Of a stretch of 32,421 bases of DNA, positions 18,475 to 27,051 are shown in pieces. Positions within the stretch are counted from its first letter, which is position 1; each line of letters starts with the position of its first letter. The translations under genes and the position numbers were made by a program. A model generated the notes under the pieces. That model did no database searches. It was not told the DNA's origin and saw only the letters and a list, made by a program, of their open reading frames with translations. Source of the stretch: Hydrogenimonas sp. (GTDB taxonomy: Bacteria; Campylobacterota; Campylobacteria; Campylobacterales; Hydrogenimonadaceae); NCBI GenBank assembly GCA_015484905.1, contig WFUN01000109.1, positions 1 through 32,421 on the forward strand, given 5' to 3'.

Positions 18475-19572
18475 ATGGATATAGAACTCAAAAATTTCTA
18501 CGAAAAAGCCATCGGGAAGGGTCTTGATAAAAGTGAGGCACTCAAAGAGGCGATAGAAAAGAGTATTGAAAGTGTAGTGCACCGATACGGCAGTATGTCT
18601 GCAAGGAACCTGAGTGAAGCATTTTGCGAATCTCTTGCCAAAGAGCTTCCTGAAATTTCCGAAGCTGATGAGAACATCTTGCAATATGCATTTGAACGGC
18701 TTATCGAAACGATTCAGAAACCAAAGGAAAAAGAGATAGAGAGACTGATAATCGAAATAGACCGGCTCCAGCGTCACTTAAATACTGAAGAGCAGGAGCT
18801 TCAAAGAAGTCTGCGTGAGCTTTTCGTTGGCATAGAAAGCGCCGGACACAAAAGCCCTTCCGAAATAAGAAATATATGGAAAGAGGCTCTTGAAAACACC
18901 GAGCTGGGACATGTAGAAGGGTTGGGAATCCTTACCGAAACAATTGAGGCGGCACTTGTAGCTGCGCTGGAAGAGGCAGAAGATATCGAAAGTTCCGTCA
19001 GAGAGGTTGTAAGACAGATAACCCATAAAGCAGTCGGTGAGGGAATTTTGAGCGCAGCAAGAATTCGAGCCATTCTTACAACCATATTGATGAAGGCATC
19101 GGAGCTTGCCGAAGCTACACCCAATCTTGCAGAAGAGATAATACACGGAACAGTTTATGGCATAAACGATGCTCTCATTTCTACAATAAAACAGCTGAAA
19201 AACCAACTCCATTTCGCTCCGGAAGAGCAAGAAGCGGGTCATATCAACTGGAATGAGCTGATACTTATGCTCTCACGCAGCGATGAGCTCTACAAAGAGA
19301 TCATCAACGATGTGGCATCCAGAAACTCCTCTTTTGTAAGAGATATTCTGCTCGGATGTTCAGATGTGATAGGAAACCAGTTTGCGGAATTGAAACGCAT
19401 AAGCACCGAAACTATCGAAATTGCCGGAAAGAAACTCTCTTCGTTCGCAAAAGAGGCGGCCATAAAAGGGGCGGAGCTGAAAGAACAGTTGACCGCCGAA
19501 GCAAAAAAACTCGGCGAAAAGGCATGGAAAAAAGCGCTTGAAATGGCTGAGGCGTACAAAGGCAAGAGATAG
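18475..19572 (+). CDS. large all-helical hypothetical protein
   Basis: This 365-residue, acidic, Glu/Ala/Leu-rich protein is predicted to be almost entirely alpha-helical. The first 60 residues suggest one helical module. Residues about 75-110 form a coiled coil (KEKEIERLIIEIDRLQRHLNTEEQELQR). Degenerate repeats follow (ILTETIEAALVAALEEAEDIESS, REVVRQITHKAVGEGILS). The C-terminal 60 residues are Lys/Ala/Glu-rich (KLSSFAKEAAIKGAELKEQLTAEAKKLGEKAW). No signal peptide or membrane span is seen. It is reminiscent of DUF6781- or phasin-like helical proteins, but I do not assign it. AAGGA precedes the ATG by five bases, and it ends the moaC unit. Confidence 0.75.
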   Translation: MDIELKNFYEKAIGKGLDKSEALKEAIEKSIESVVHRYGSMSARNLSEAFCESLAKELPEISEADENILQYAFERLIETIQKPKEKEIERLIIEIDRLQRHLNTEEQELQRSLRELFVGIESAGHKSPSEIRNIWKEALENTELGHVEGLGILTETIEAALVAALEEAEDIESSVREVVRQITHKAVGEGILSAARIRAILTTILMKASELAEATPNLAEEIIHGTVYGINDALISTIKQLKNQLHFAPEEQEAGHINWNELILMLSRSDELYKEIINDVASRNSSFVRDILLGCSDVIGNQFAELKRISTETIEIAGKKLSSFAKEAAIKGAELKEQLTAEAKKLGEKAWKKALEMAEAYKGKR

Positions 19573-19599
19573 GGGACGCTTTAATAGAATTTTTGGATA

Positions 19600-20682
19600 T
19601 TACTCCATATCTTTTGCCATTACAAAAAGGTCGCTAAAGCTCTCTTTGAAGTCGCGGCAGCGTCCGCATATCTTATCGCCTCCGGTATAAAGAAAGGCAA
19701 CGTTGCACTCTTCGCATATTTCAAACTCATGCTTGACAAGCAGCTGCACTCTGTCGAACGCAAACTCTGTCATACTCAAGGAGCTGCAGCTTTCCATGGC
19801 CTGCGGTTCGCATACGTCATTACATATGGAACATGCAATACATTTACCCATTTGAAAGATGATTCCTGTTCCGTCATGCAAAACCGAAAGAGCTTCCGTC
19901 GGACAGAATACCACACACTCCTGACAATTTGTACAGCTCTGTTTATCTATCTTTTTGTTGATGACAAAAAAGAAGTGGCCATTTTCGGTCTCAATATTTT
20001 CCGGAAAGTTTTCAACTGCCAGCTTAAGGGAGTTTTTCAAAAGCACTCTCTTCAATGGCACCTTTTCCGCTCTGTAGCTCATCATCTCGCTCAAACTCTC
20101 TCCGCTTTCCAAATTTTTCACAACACCGGTCATCTTTTTCAAAATATTACGACGTTCTGTATTCCCGGTATTGTCGGAAACTTTGAAAATTTTTTCGATA
20201 CCTTTTTTCATCCCGCACGATCCAAGAAAATTTCTTGCCTCGTCAATCTTTGCTTCTATCGATCTTAAAACCAGGCCATCGCGGTTTATATGACATCCTT
20301 CGCAATGTGCCATATCGCATGCTATATCTCTGTTTTTCCTGATTACAGCTGAAGCCAAATGTTCACTTGAAAGCGCAGCAAGACATGGAACATCCTCTTT
20401 GCATGATATTTTTTGTTTTGCGCTTTTCGAAAACTCCAGAATAAAGCGGTTGGGATCGAAAGTTTCGCTTATAAGCGCCTCGGTAGGGCAACTTCCGATA
20501 CAGGCGGTACAGCCGGTGCACCTATTTGCATCGAGTGTCAGTTTGCCGCGATCGAAAACCATCGCATTCTCGGGGCATAGTTCGATACAGAACATACACT
20601 CGTTTTTCGCAAAATCGCTCCTCAGGCACTTGAGATAGTCAAATTTAAAAAACTCTCCTTGTTTTATATGTTCATTTTGCAT
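19600..20682 (-). CDS. polyferredoxin with four Fe-S motifs and a zinc-ribbon-like tail
   Basis: This cytoplasmic-looking protein has about 360 residues and no signal peptide. Full ferredoxin motifs are CTGCTACIGSCP, CTNCQECVVFCP and CIACSICNDVC. The first N-terminal motif is atypical, C-x9-C-x2-C-x3-CP (CLRSDFAKNECMFCIELCP). A middle Cys patch (ISCKEDVPC ... CDMAHCEGCH) and a C-terminal CEEC-x13-CGRC ribbon-like motif follow. It may carry electrons to or from the operon's oxidoreductase, or help its assembly (inference). ATG at 20682 follows GAGGG by six bases and is preferred to the tracked TTG. It overlaps the chaperone gene by 11 bp and is the last gene of the operon. Confidence 0.75.
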   Translation of the reverse strand: MQNEHIKQGEFFKFDYLKCLRSDFAKNECMFCIELCPENAMVFDRGKLTLDANRCTGCTACIGSCPTEALISETFDPNRFILEFSKSAKQKISCKEDVPCLAALSSEHLASAVIRKNRDIACDMAHCEGCHINRDGLVLRSIEAKIDEARNFLGSCGMKKGIEKIFKVSDNTGNTERRNILKKMTGVVKNLESGESLSEMMSYRAEKVPLKRVLLKNSLKLAVENFPENIETENGHFFFVINKKIDKQSCTNCQECVVFCPTEALSVLHDGTGIIFQMGKCIACSICNDVCEPQAMESCSSLSMTEFAFDRVQLLVKHEFEICEECNVAFLYTGGDKICGRCRDFKESFSDLFVMAKDME

Positions 20683-21250
20683 CTGCAACCCTCTTCTCTT
20701 TGACCAAAGAGGAGTAGTCGGTCAACAAAAACTCGACTGTAAAATCACATATATCGCGATAAAACGGCGTCTGAGCCATCGGTTTTACAGCAATAAGAAA
20801 AGGAACGATCCATCTTATTAGATGTCTGTTTAAAAACTCAATCTGTGTAACTTCATCATTCTGGCTTATCATGCTTTGCATAAATCCCAACTCTATTCCC
20901 GCATGATCGGGAACATAAAGCTTGGAACAATCCAGACTCAAATCATAGCCATGGCTGAAGTAAAACTGCATTACAGGATTTTGCAATCCTATGAGTATCT
21001 CGTTTTTACTGTCCATAACCGATGATTCTATTGGATGGTTGTGAATATTGAACAAAGTGTTGTAATCAATATTCAACTCCTCCTTGATATATTCGACAGA
21101 GTTTTGTTCAAACCATTCAAAAGTATCGTCCCCCACTGTTTTGAGGAGCTCTCGATTTTTTGCAAGATCTCTCAGTGCTCTATCGTCGAGCTCTTCTGTG
21201 AATACGCGCGATAAAAAAGCATATATATAGAGTCTGGTTTTGCTATCCAT
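20672..21250 (-). CDS. TorD/DmsD-family molybdoenzyme chaperone
   Basis: The 192-residue all-helical protein has the family signature SKLYVPDHAGIELGFMQSMI and HLIRWIVPFLIAV. TorD-type chaperones bind the Tat leader and the apo form of the molybdopterin catalytic subunit until cofactor insertion is complete. The likely client is the alpha subunit encoded 3 kb upstream in the same operon. AAGGA precedes the ATG. A 94-bp gap with a weak GACATC-TGGGG-GTGTC stem separates it from the gene before. It overlaps the polyferredoxin gene by 11 bp. Confidence 0.88.
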   Translation of the reverse strand: MDSKTRLYIYAFLSRVFTEELDDRALRDLAKNRELLKTVGDDTFEWFEQNSVEYIKEELNIDYNTLFNIHNHPIESSVMDSKNEILIGLQNPVMQFYFSHGYDLSLDCSKLYVPDHAGIELGFMQSMISQNDEVTQIEFLNRHLIRWIVPFLIAVKPMAQTPFYRDICDFTVEFLLTDYSSLVKEKRVADAK

Positions 21251-21344
21251 AAAAAGTCCTTGTAATTGTCAGACACCCCCAGATGTCATTGCAAAATCAA
21301 CCTTCTTCGGCCGGTATGTTGTTTTGCACAAAAAATTCAAAAAG

Positions 21345-21755
21345 CTACAAACAGCCTTTAAAAAATGACTTTTTAGGTGGAGGTGGGGCCTTTAGCTCTT
21401 CGGCATGTATGGTATTGCCGTTTCGGTCGTACGATCCGATTATCGTAACTTCATTCCTGTTCAAAGCCTCATCGAATTCGCTACGCTTGATCTTGTCGAG
21501 CTTTATGTTATAAGTCATACCCTCATCGTGCACATAAAGAACCAGCTCCTCTTTTATGGGATCACCAAAATCCCACTCTTTGAAACAACCTTCAAACCCA
21601 CACACTGCACTCTCGAGACGACAATCTTTGAACAGGTCGTTCTTTACACACCATTTTGTTGTCAGAAAGCCTTTTTTCTCAATCTCTTCGGTTTGAGCAA
21701 AGAGAGAAACCGCCAAAACCGTCGCTAACGCGGCAAACACTATCTTCTTCATCAT
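21345..21755 (-). CDS. secreted Cys-rich protein of unknown function
   Basis: The 136-residue protein starts MMKKIVFAALATVLAVSLFAQ, a Sec signal peptide. The mature protein has several cysteines (TKWCVKNDLFKDCRLESAVCGFEGCFKEW). A beta-rich centre follows (EELVLYVHDEGMTYNIKLDKI), and an odd tail PPPPKKSFFKGCL ends in Gly-Cys-Leu. Its ATG overlaps the gamma-subunit stop (ATGA) with GGAGG just upstream, so it is translationally coupled to the enzyme. It may be a periplasmic partner or assembly factor. I do not recognise the family. Confidence 0.7.
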   Translation of the reverse strand: MMKKIVFAALATVLAVSLFAQTEEIEKKGFLTTKWCVKNDLFKDCRLESAVCGFEGCFKEWDFGDPIKEELVLYVHDEGMTYNIKLDKIKRSEFDEALNRNEVTIIGSYDRNGNTIHAEELKAPPPPKKSFFKGCL

Positions 21756-22948
21756 TTTGCCTCCGATTTGAGAGTTTTAAGATATGCCACCATATCGTCA
21801 AGACTCTTCTCGTCAAGAGGATAGGGAGGCATCGTAGATTGACGAATGCCATCTACAACATTGTACCACGGTGTATTGGGGTGGGCATTTCTGTTATATC
21901 CCGGAACAACCACCGCATTTGGATCCACTATGGACTCTCGCAAATAGGCAGCAGTCGAATATCCACCGACATTGTCAAGCCCTGGAGCGGCATAGTTTGG
22001 TCCGCTCAAACCACTTATCTGATGACACCCCGTGCAACCGTTTTGCTCTATCAGTTCTCTACCGTGTACTACATCCCCTTTCGCAGCAGCGGTCAATACG
22101 GTAACAAGCTCATCTTTGCCTTTATAATCAGAAAACTTCACAGCTATCCACCCTGAAAGCAGCTTCTGCCCGTCACGATTAAGCTTCTCTCCATCCCATA
22201 TGGCAAATGCTACCGGAAACACCCCTTTTAGGCTTAGATATTCATCCTTTATAGGTCGTATAAGAGTTCCTCTCCATCCATTTGCATCATACTCCATATC
22301 AGCATAAAATTTTTCACTTCCATCTTTGATCTCAGTCATCGAGCGAAAACCCTCTGAAACAAAGGAGCGCTGATAATCTCTTACAGCCAACGCTCCTACT
22401 CTTCTGGCATACTCCGCAGCCTCTTTCCCGAAAACATTTTTGCTGAGTACATTCTGCTGCATGGAGACGTCGCCGTTTCCATTTGGTTCATACACCTCCT
22501 CGATAGCTTTTTGCAAATGGATTATAACCGGTCTGTCATCACTCCCCATCCCTATATAGGGCAACTTTTCAGGATTTTTGTACTCTACTGGAAACTGTAC
22601 GGCAAATCCATCAGCATACTCGTCCGATTTGTATCCGCGCTGCACACTTCTTGTTCCGTCGGACCACTCTATCAAAAAAGCGATATTTTTATCGTCGTGT
22701 ATCGCTTTGACTTTAGCCTCTTTGGCCTTTGCCCCTCTGTTTATCGCGTTGGCCCTCTTATCATTCAAAGTAATAGCACTCTGTGGATAGAGGTGAACTG
22801 TTGTAGCCTTTACGTGCTCCCAGGCTTTAGATTCGGGCGTCAGTTTAGTGACGTCTCTGTCGGTTTTTTTAACCAAAACAATACTATCGGCCATCAATAT
22901 AGATGTAGCCAGCGTGGTCGCAAGCAGCGCAGTAGCAATCTTAATCAT
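21752..22948 (-). CDS. gamma subunit: heme b domain apparently fused to cytochrome c
   Basis: The 398-residue protein has a Sec signal peptide (MIKIATALLATTLATSILMA). Residues about 25-270 resemble the ethylbenzene-dehydrogenase-type heme b domain found in gamma subunits of type II DMSO-reductase enzymes (IAFLIEWSDGTRS, YADGFAVQFPVEY, DANGWRGTLIRP). The last ~100 residues form a mono-heme cytochrome c domain with NGCTGCHQI and a likely Met ligand in STMPPYPLDE. This would let the enzyme pass electrons through heme b to its own cytochrome c. It overlaps the beta gene by 8 bp, and AAGGTGG precedes the ATG. Confidence 0.82.
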   Translation of the reverse strand: MIKIATALLATTLATSILMADSIVLVKKTDRDVTKLTPESKAWEHVKATTVHLYPQSAITLNDKRANAINRGAKAKEAKVKAIHDDKNIAFLIEWSDGTRSVQRGYKSDEYADGFAVQFPVEYKNPEKLPYIGMGSDDRPVIIHLQKAIEEVYEPNGNGDVSMQQNVLSKNVFGKEAAEYARRVGALAVRDYQRSFVSEGFRSMTEIKDGSEKFYADMEYDANGWRGTLIRPIKDEYLSLKGVFPVAFAIWDGEKLNRDGQKLLSGWIAVKFSDYKGKDELVTVLTAAAKGDVVHGRELIEQNGCTGCHQISGLSGPNYAAPGLDNVGGYSTAAYLRESIVDPNAVVVPGYNRNAHPNTPWYNVVDGIRQSTMPPYPLDEKSLDDMVAYLKTLKSEAK

Positions 22949-24041
22949 ATTCCACCACCTTGAACTTGAATTTGTTTACACTGTTTTTGCCCTGAATATA
23001 CCTGTTATCGACCGGTGCGAGCGAAATACCCTGTTTTTTCGCGATATCTTTATAATACTCGCCATCCAACCTGAACATATCCGAATGCCTGTATGCGATA
23101 AGTATGTCCATCAGCTCACTCTCGCCGGTATCTTTACGCTTTTTCATCTCTTTACGCAGCGTTTTCATCGCTCTATGTACTTCTTTGCCAAAAAGTTTTT
23201 CCAACTCTTCCATAGGCACACGACTGCTGCCCTCTATAACTCTTCCTTCAGCATCAAATTTTGGCGGCGCTTCTGTCGGTGGAACATAATAGACATTTGG
23301 TTGCGTTCCGTAATCGCTTCTGAGCGGAAGCGCAACTTTGTATTTATGAACCAGTTTATAGACCTGACCCTCTTCGTCATCCAGAAAACCGACAAATCTG
23401 ATACGTCCAACACACTGCTGGGCGCATGCAGGAGGAAGCCCTTTTTCAACTCTGGGAAAACAGAGTATGCACTTTTCGCTTTTACTGATTTTGGGATTGA
23501 AATATATCTTTTTATAAGGGCAGCCGGCGATACAATAGCGATACCCCTGGCATCGGTCCAAATCTACAAGAACAACACCATCCTGATCCCGTTTGAAAAT
23601 CGCATCACGGGGACATGCGCTCAGGCAACCCGGATTGGAGCAGTGATTGCATATACGGGGAATGTAAAAGAAATAGTTGTCGTTCGGAAACTCTCCTGCA
23701 CCTTCGTCCTCATCCCAGTTGGGCCCCCATGTAGGTTCTATATTCGGTCTAAACTGCGCCCCAAACTGTAGTTCGTCATGGTTGTAGTCCCATGGCACCC
23801 CATAATCTGCTTCGATATTCGGAACCACTCCCGCCTGAAGGTCACCTGCAGCATCGAAGCCGCCACCAAGCTCCATCCAGTTTTTGGGATAACCTGTTCC
23901 AGGATATGTCTCGACATTGTTCCAGTACATGTACTCACGCCCGTTTCTATTGGTCCATTGGGTTTTACATGCAACAGTACAGGTCTGACATCCGATACAT
24001 TTGTTCAAATCCATTACCATTGCCAATTGTCGTTTAGACAT
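22941..24041 (-). CDS. beta subunit: NarH/EbdB-like iron-sulfur protein
   Basis: The 366-residue four-cluster protein begins LAMVMDLNKCIGCQTCTVACKTQWTNRNGREYMYWNNVE, typical of the type II DMSO-reductase beta subunit. Cluster motifs are CIGCQTCTVAC, CNHCSNPGCLSACP, CQGYRYCIAGCPYKK and CILCFPRVEKGLPPACAQQC. In the third, Tyr replaces the second cysteine. NarH has Trp at this place and a [3Fe-4S] cluster there, so one 3Fe cluster is predicted. There is no signal peptide, so it is probably exported as a complex with the Tat-tagged alpha subunit. A GGAGAA site before the ATG lies inside the 43-codon ORF. Confidence 0.92.
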   Translation of the reverse strand: MSKRQLAMVMDLNKCIGCQTCTVACKTQWTNRNGREYMYWNNVETYPGTGYPKNWMELGGGFDAAGDLQAGVVPNIEADYGVPWDYNHDELQFGAQFRPNIEPTWGPNWDEDEGAGEFPNDNYFFYIPRICNHCSNPGCLSACPRDAIFKRDQDGVVLVDLDRCQGYRYCIAGCPYKKIYFNPKISKSEKCILCFPRVEKGLPPACAQQCVGRIRFVGFLDDEEGQVYKLVHKYKVALPLRSDYGTQPNVYYVPPTEAPPKFDAEGRVIEGSSRVPMEELEKLFGKEVHRAMKTLRKEMKKRKDTGESELMDILIAYRHSDMFRLDGEYYKDIAKKQGISLAPVDNRYIQGKNSVNKFKFKVVEYD

Positions 24042-24044
24042 CTG

Positions 24045-24176
24045 TTATTCTCCTTCCATGCACATCAGATCGCCGGTAGCGAAAAATTGCGCGCTGTCAG
24101 CGCAAATACTCTCTATTATCGAGAGCTCAGCATCTATATTGAAGTTGTTTGTTCTACAATATTCTTCACAACTCAT
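24045..24176 (-). CDS. 43-codon small ORF between alpha and beta subunits
   Basis: This is missing from the ORF track because of its length. From the ATG at 24176, which overlaps the alpha stop as ATGA, the minus strand reads MSCEEYCRTNNFNIDAELSIIESICADSAQFFATGDLMCMEGE and ends with TAA three bases before the beta ATG. It fills the whole alpha-beta gap with no frame break. It has four cysteines and a C-x3-C start, is acidic, and is likely helical. Codon use resembles that of its neighbours. The ORF also contains the beta ribosome binding site. I know no named family; it may be a tiny subunit, an assembly factor or a coupling peptide. Confidence 0.6.
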   Translation of the reverse strand: MSCEEYCRTNNFNIDAELSIIESICADSAQFFATGDLMCMEGE

Positions 24177-27040
24177 ATACTGGCCTTTTCAAAATCAATG
24201 GCACTGTCATATGCATATTGATTGCCATCCCAAAGACCGCCAAACTTCAAATGCCCCCAACCGTCCGCCATTTCAAGCAGATTTAAAGACATAGGCACTA
24301 CCTCATTGTGCCCTTTCTTAAACTTATACATATATGGATCCCAACCATGCTCCATTACAAGACTGTCTGGCGGGCATGAGCTCGAAACTTTGGCCATTGC
24401 ATAAAACTCGCCAAGACTGTTAAATATCCTTATGGTTTCGCCATCTTTGATACCTTTTTTCTCAGCAACTTTGCGGTTGACCTGAACATAAGGAACACCC
24501 CGCTGCAGACGCTGCAAAATACGGCTCTGTTTCCAGTTGCTATGGATCGACCAGCGGGCGTGCGGAGTCATGAGTGTAAACGGATATTTCGCCGTCTTTG
24601 GCCTGATTCCTTCCAGCGCACTGTTTGTCTCCGCACCCAGCTGTATATACCATTCATGATCCACATAAAAAGTCTGTCTTCCGCTGAGCGTTTCGAGTCG
24701 TTCGAATTTATAGAGTGTGTTTTCAAATGTAAAGTAAGGTCGGTCGCTGTATAGTGGCGAGAGTTTGCCGGCTTTCTCGTTCAGTTGCAAAAAGCCTCCC
24801 GCTTTGTACATCTTTTCCATAGTCCACGGCTGATATTGATCGCACTTTTCAAGTGCCGCTTCTACAGCCATTTTATCATCACCGAGATAAGGTTCAGCTG
24901 CCGCTTCAGACTCTTCGTCAGTATTGGTAAACTCTTTATACGCTATGGAAAGATCGTGGTATCCTTCGCGCGCATATTTCTTGTCGTCAGGCACTTTCGC
25001 TTTATCTCTGTTCTCCGGTCTATTCGCAATCTCTTCAAGCTTTTTCGCTATCAGCGCAAAAATGCTCCACTCATCTTTGGCCTCACCGATCGGCTTCATA
25101 TCCGCAACAGGTTTGGCAAGATTTGTAAAGCGATGGTATCCTGGACTTGTACGGATATCGTAAACTTCGTAATGTGATTTTGCCGGCAGTAGAATATCGG
25201 CCCAGACCGCCGCATTGCTCATGCGATAATCCACATATGCCCAAAATTTCATTTTATTTAAAAATGCCTCTCTATATTCGCTGCCCTTGTTGCGCCTGAA
25301 TTTGGAATCGGCTACAATAATGGCTACTTCAGGTGTCCACCACGGTTTTACAGCGGATTTTTTACCATTTTCACCCTCTTTCAGCACCTGCTCGATCAGT
25401 TCCATATAATCTTTTTTGCTCATCTTCTGTGACCGCTGGACATCTTCATCGCTGAAATAGTGATCGAAAGTCTCCAGCCCGTCTCCATATACGAACTCAC
25501 CGACAAACCCGGATCCGAACCGAGGTTTGTATTTGCTGCCAAAACCACTGAGTACGCCCAAACCGCTCAGGTTGAATTCATTTTCAGTGTTTAACCCTCC
25601 GTAAGGCCCCATGCGTCCCGTCAAGCCACAGATTGAAGCTATATTCCATACCGATTGCAGACCATTGAAATATTTGTTTAAAGAGAAGCCTGTTGTTATG
25701 GTGACGACTTTCGGTTTGGCTATATCGTGTGCGAGTTCACGCACTACATCAGGATGAACACCTGTAATATTCTGTGTCTTTTCCGGAGCATACCGTTTCG
25801 CAGATTTTTTCAGAATTTCGAAAACAGTAGTTACCTTGACTCTGCCATCAAGAGTTTCGACAATCCATTCACCTTCAAGTTCCGGGTCGATCCCAAACTC
25901 TTCCAGCCGAAGTGTTTTGTGTTCGCTCCCTTCAGTACCGGGCATAAGAACCGGCTCGCCCGTCCTTGCATTTATCGCATAAAACTCCTCTTCGAATCTT
26001 TCATGCTCCTCTTCGTTCTTCGCATGCTCCATATCGCTTCTTCGCAAAAGCTTTTTGTTGTCCAAGCGCACAAGAAAAGGAAGGTCTGTAAATATCTTCA
26101 TAAACCCGGGCTTGTAAAGTCTTTCGTTTAAAATTACATTGATTACACTCATTGCCAGAAAGCTGTCCGCGCCGGGCCTGATAGGAATCCAAAGATCCGC
26201 CGATTTTGCCGAACCATTGAACTCGGGAGTAATCACAACAACTTTTCCGCCATTATATTTGCCTTCCCAGACAAAGTGGGCATCGGGAATACGTGAAACC
26301 GAGGGATTTCCTCCCCAAAAAATAGAAACGTCGGTCGTGTACATAAAATCATATGTTCCACCTACGTTTCCTTCACCATAAGCGACCGCTGCTCCGGTAA
26401 ACATGTCACCCAAATATGAAGCCGGGTATATTCGGTAGGCACCCAATTGAGTGGAAAAGCGAAGCGGACCGCCCCGTCTTCCTTCTGTAAGAAGCCCTGT
26501 ACCGGCATGCACCATAAGTTTTCCAGGCCCTTTATCCGGATCGGTCATCACATCCCATACTTTTTGTGCCACTTCCATAGCAGCTTCATCCCAACTGATA
26601 CGTTTCCATTTTCCTTCACCCCGCTCACCTATACGCTTCATAGGATAAAGTATTCGGTCTTTTTCATACATTACTTGTGAATGTTGAACACCTTTATTGC
26701 ACCCTCTTGGATTGAAATCGGGAATTTTCGCGTTAATGGAAGGATATCTGGCAGACTGGTTTTCTCTTGTAACTACACCATTGTGCGACCATACCTCCCA
26801 TGAGCAGTTACCTTGGCAGTTGACGCAGTGATATGCAAATCCATGCTCATCCTTTTTTCCATAAGTGAAACTGAACTCGTTTCTATACATCTCTTCGGTA
26901 TAGGTTGTATTTGGGTAGCCGAACTTTCCATTTTCAACTTTTATGGCGCCTGTTTTGGCGAACAATCCACCCTGTGACGCCACAAGCGCAGCGGTAATTC
27001 CTGAAAATTTAAGAAAATCTCGTCTTTTATTGTTAACCAT
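24173..27040 (-). CDS. alpha subunit: Tat-exported molybdopterin oxidoreductase, type II DMSO-reductase family
   Basis: The 955-residue protein has a Tat leader (NNKRRDFLKFSGITAALVASQ). The FS0 cluster motif is H71-x3-C75-x3-C79-x34-C114, the same spacing as in NarG-like enzymes. By comparison from memory with NarG, Asp212 in SYLGDMFTG is the best candidate molybdenum ligand; this should be checked by alignment. Later segments (FWGGNPSVSRIPDAHFVWE, ITPEFNGSAKSADLWIPIRPGAD, SNAAVWADILLPAKSHYE) fit the family. Relatives act on nitrate, selenate, (per)chlorate, ethylbenzene or dimethyl sulfide. The substrate here is not evident. AGGAG precedes the ATG, 11 bp after the rhodanese gene. Confidence 0.93.
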   Translation of the reverse strand: MVNNKRRDFLKFSGITAALVASQGGLFAKTGAIKVENGKFGYPNTTYTEEMYRNEFSFTYGKKDEHGFAYHCVNCQGNCSWEVWSHNGVVTRENQSARYPSINAKIPDFNPRGCNKGVQHSQVMYEKDRILYPMKRIGERGEGKWKRISWDEAAMEVAQKVWDVMTDPDKGPGKLMVHAGTGLLTEGRRGGPLRFSTQLGAYRIYPASYLGDMFTGAAVAYGEGNVGGTYDFMYTTDVSIFWGGNPSVSRIPDAHFVWEGKYNGGKVVVITPEFNGSAKSADLWIPIRPGADSFLAMSVINVILNERLYKPGFMKIFTDLPFLVRLDNKKLLRRSDMEHAKNEEEHERFEEEFYAINARTGEPVLMPGTEGSEHKTLRLEEFGIDPELEGEWIVETLDGRVKVTTVFEILKKSAKRYAPEKTQNITGVHPDVVRELAHDIAKPKVVTITTGFSLNKYFNGLQSVWNIASICGLTGRMGPYGGLNTENEFNLSGLGVLSGFGSKYKPRFGSGFVGEFVYGDGLETFDHYFSDEDVQRSQKMSKKDYMELIEQVLKEGENGKKSAVKPWWTPEVAIIVADSKFRRNKGSEYREAFLNKMKFWAYVDYRMSNAAVWADILLPAKSHYEVYDIRTSPGYHRFTNLAKPVADMKPIGEAKDEWSIFALIAKKLEEIANRPENRDKAKVPDDKKYAREGYHDLSIAYKEFTNTDEESEAAAEPYLGDDKMAVEAALEKCDQYQPWTMEKMYKAGGFLQLNEKAGKLSPLYSDRPYFTFENTLYKFERLETLSGRQTFYVDHEWYIQLGAETNSALEGIRPKTAKYPFTLMTPHARWSIHSNWKQSRILQRLQRGVPYVQVNRKVAEKKGIKDGETIRIFNSLGEFYAMAKVSSSCPPDSLVMEHGWDPYMYKFKKGHNEVVPMSLNLLEMADGWGHLKFGGLWDGNQYAYDSAIDFEKASI

Positions 27041-27051
27041 TCTTGCTCTCC

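Noticed and set aside
22848-23771. 307-codon plus-strand ORF opposite the beta subunit
   Set aside because: Shadow of the iron-sulfur subunit gene, which has full cluster motifs on the minus strand.
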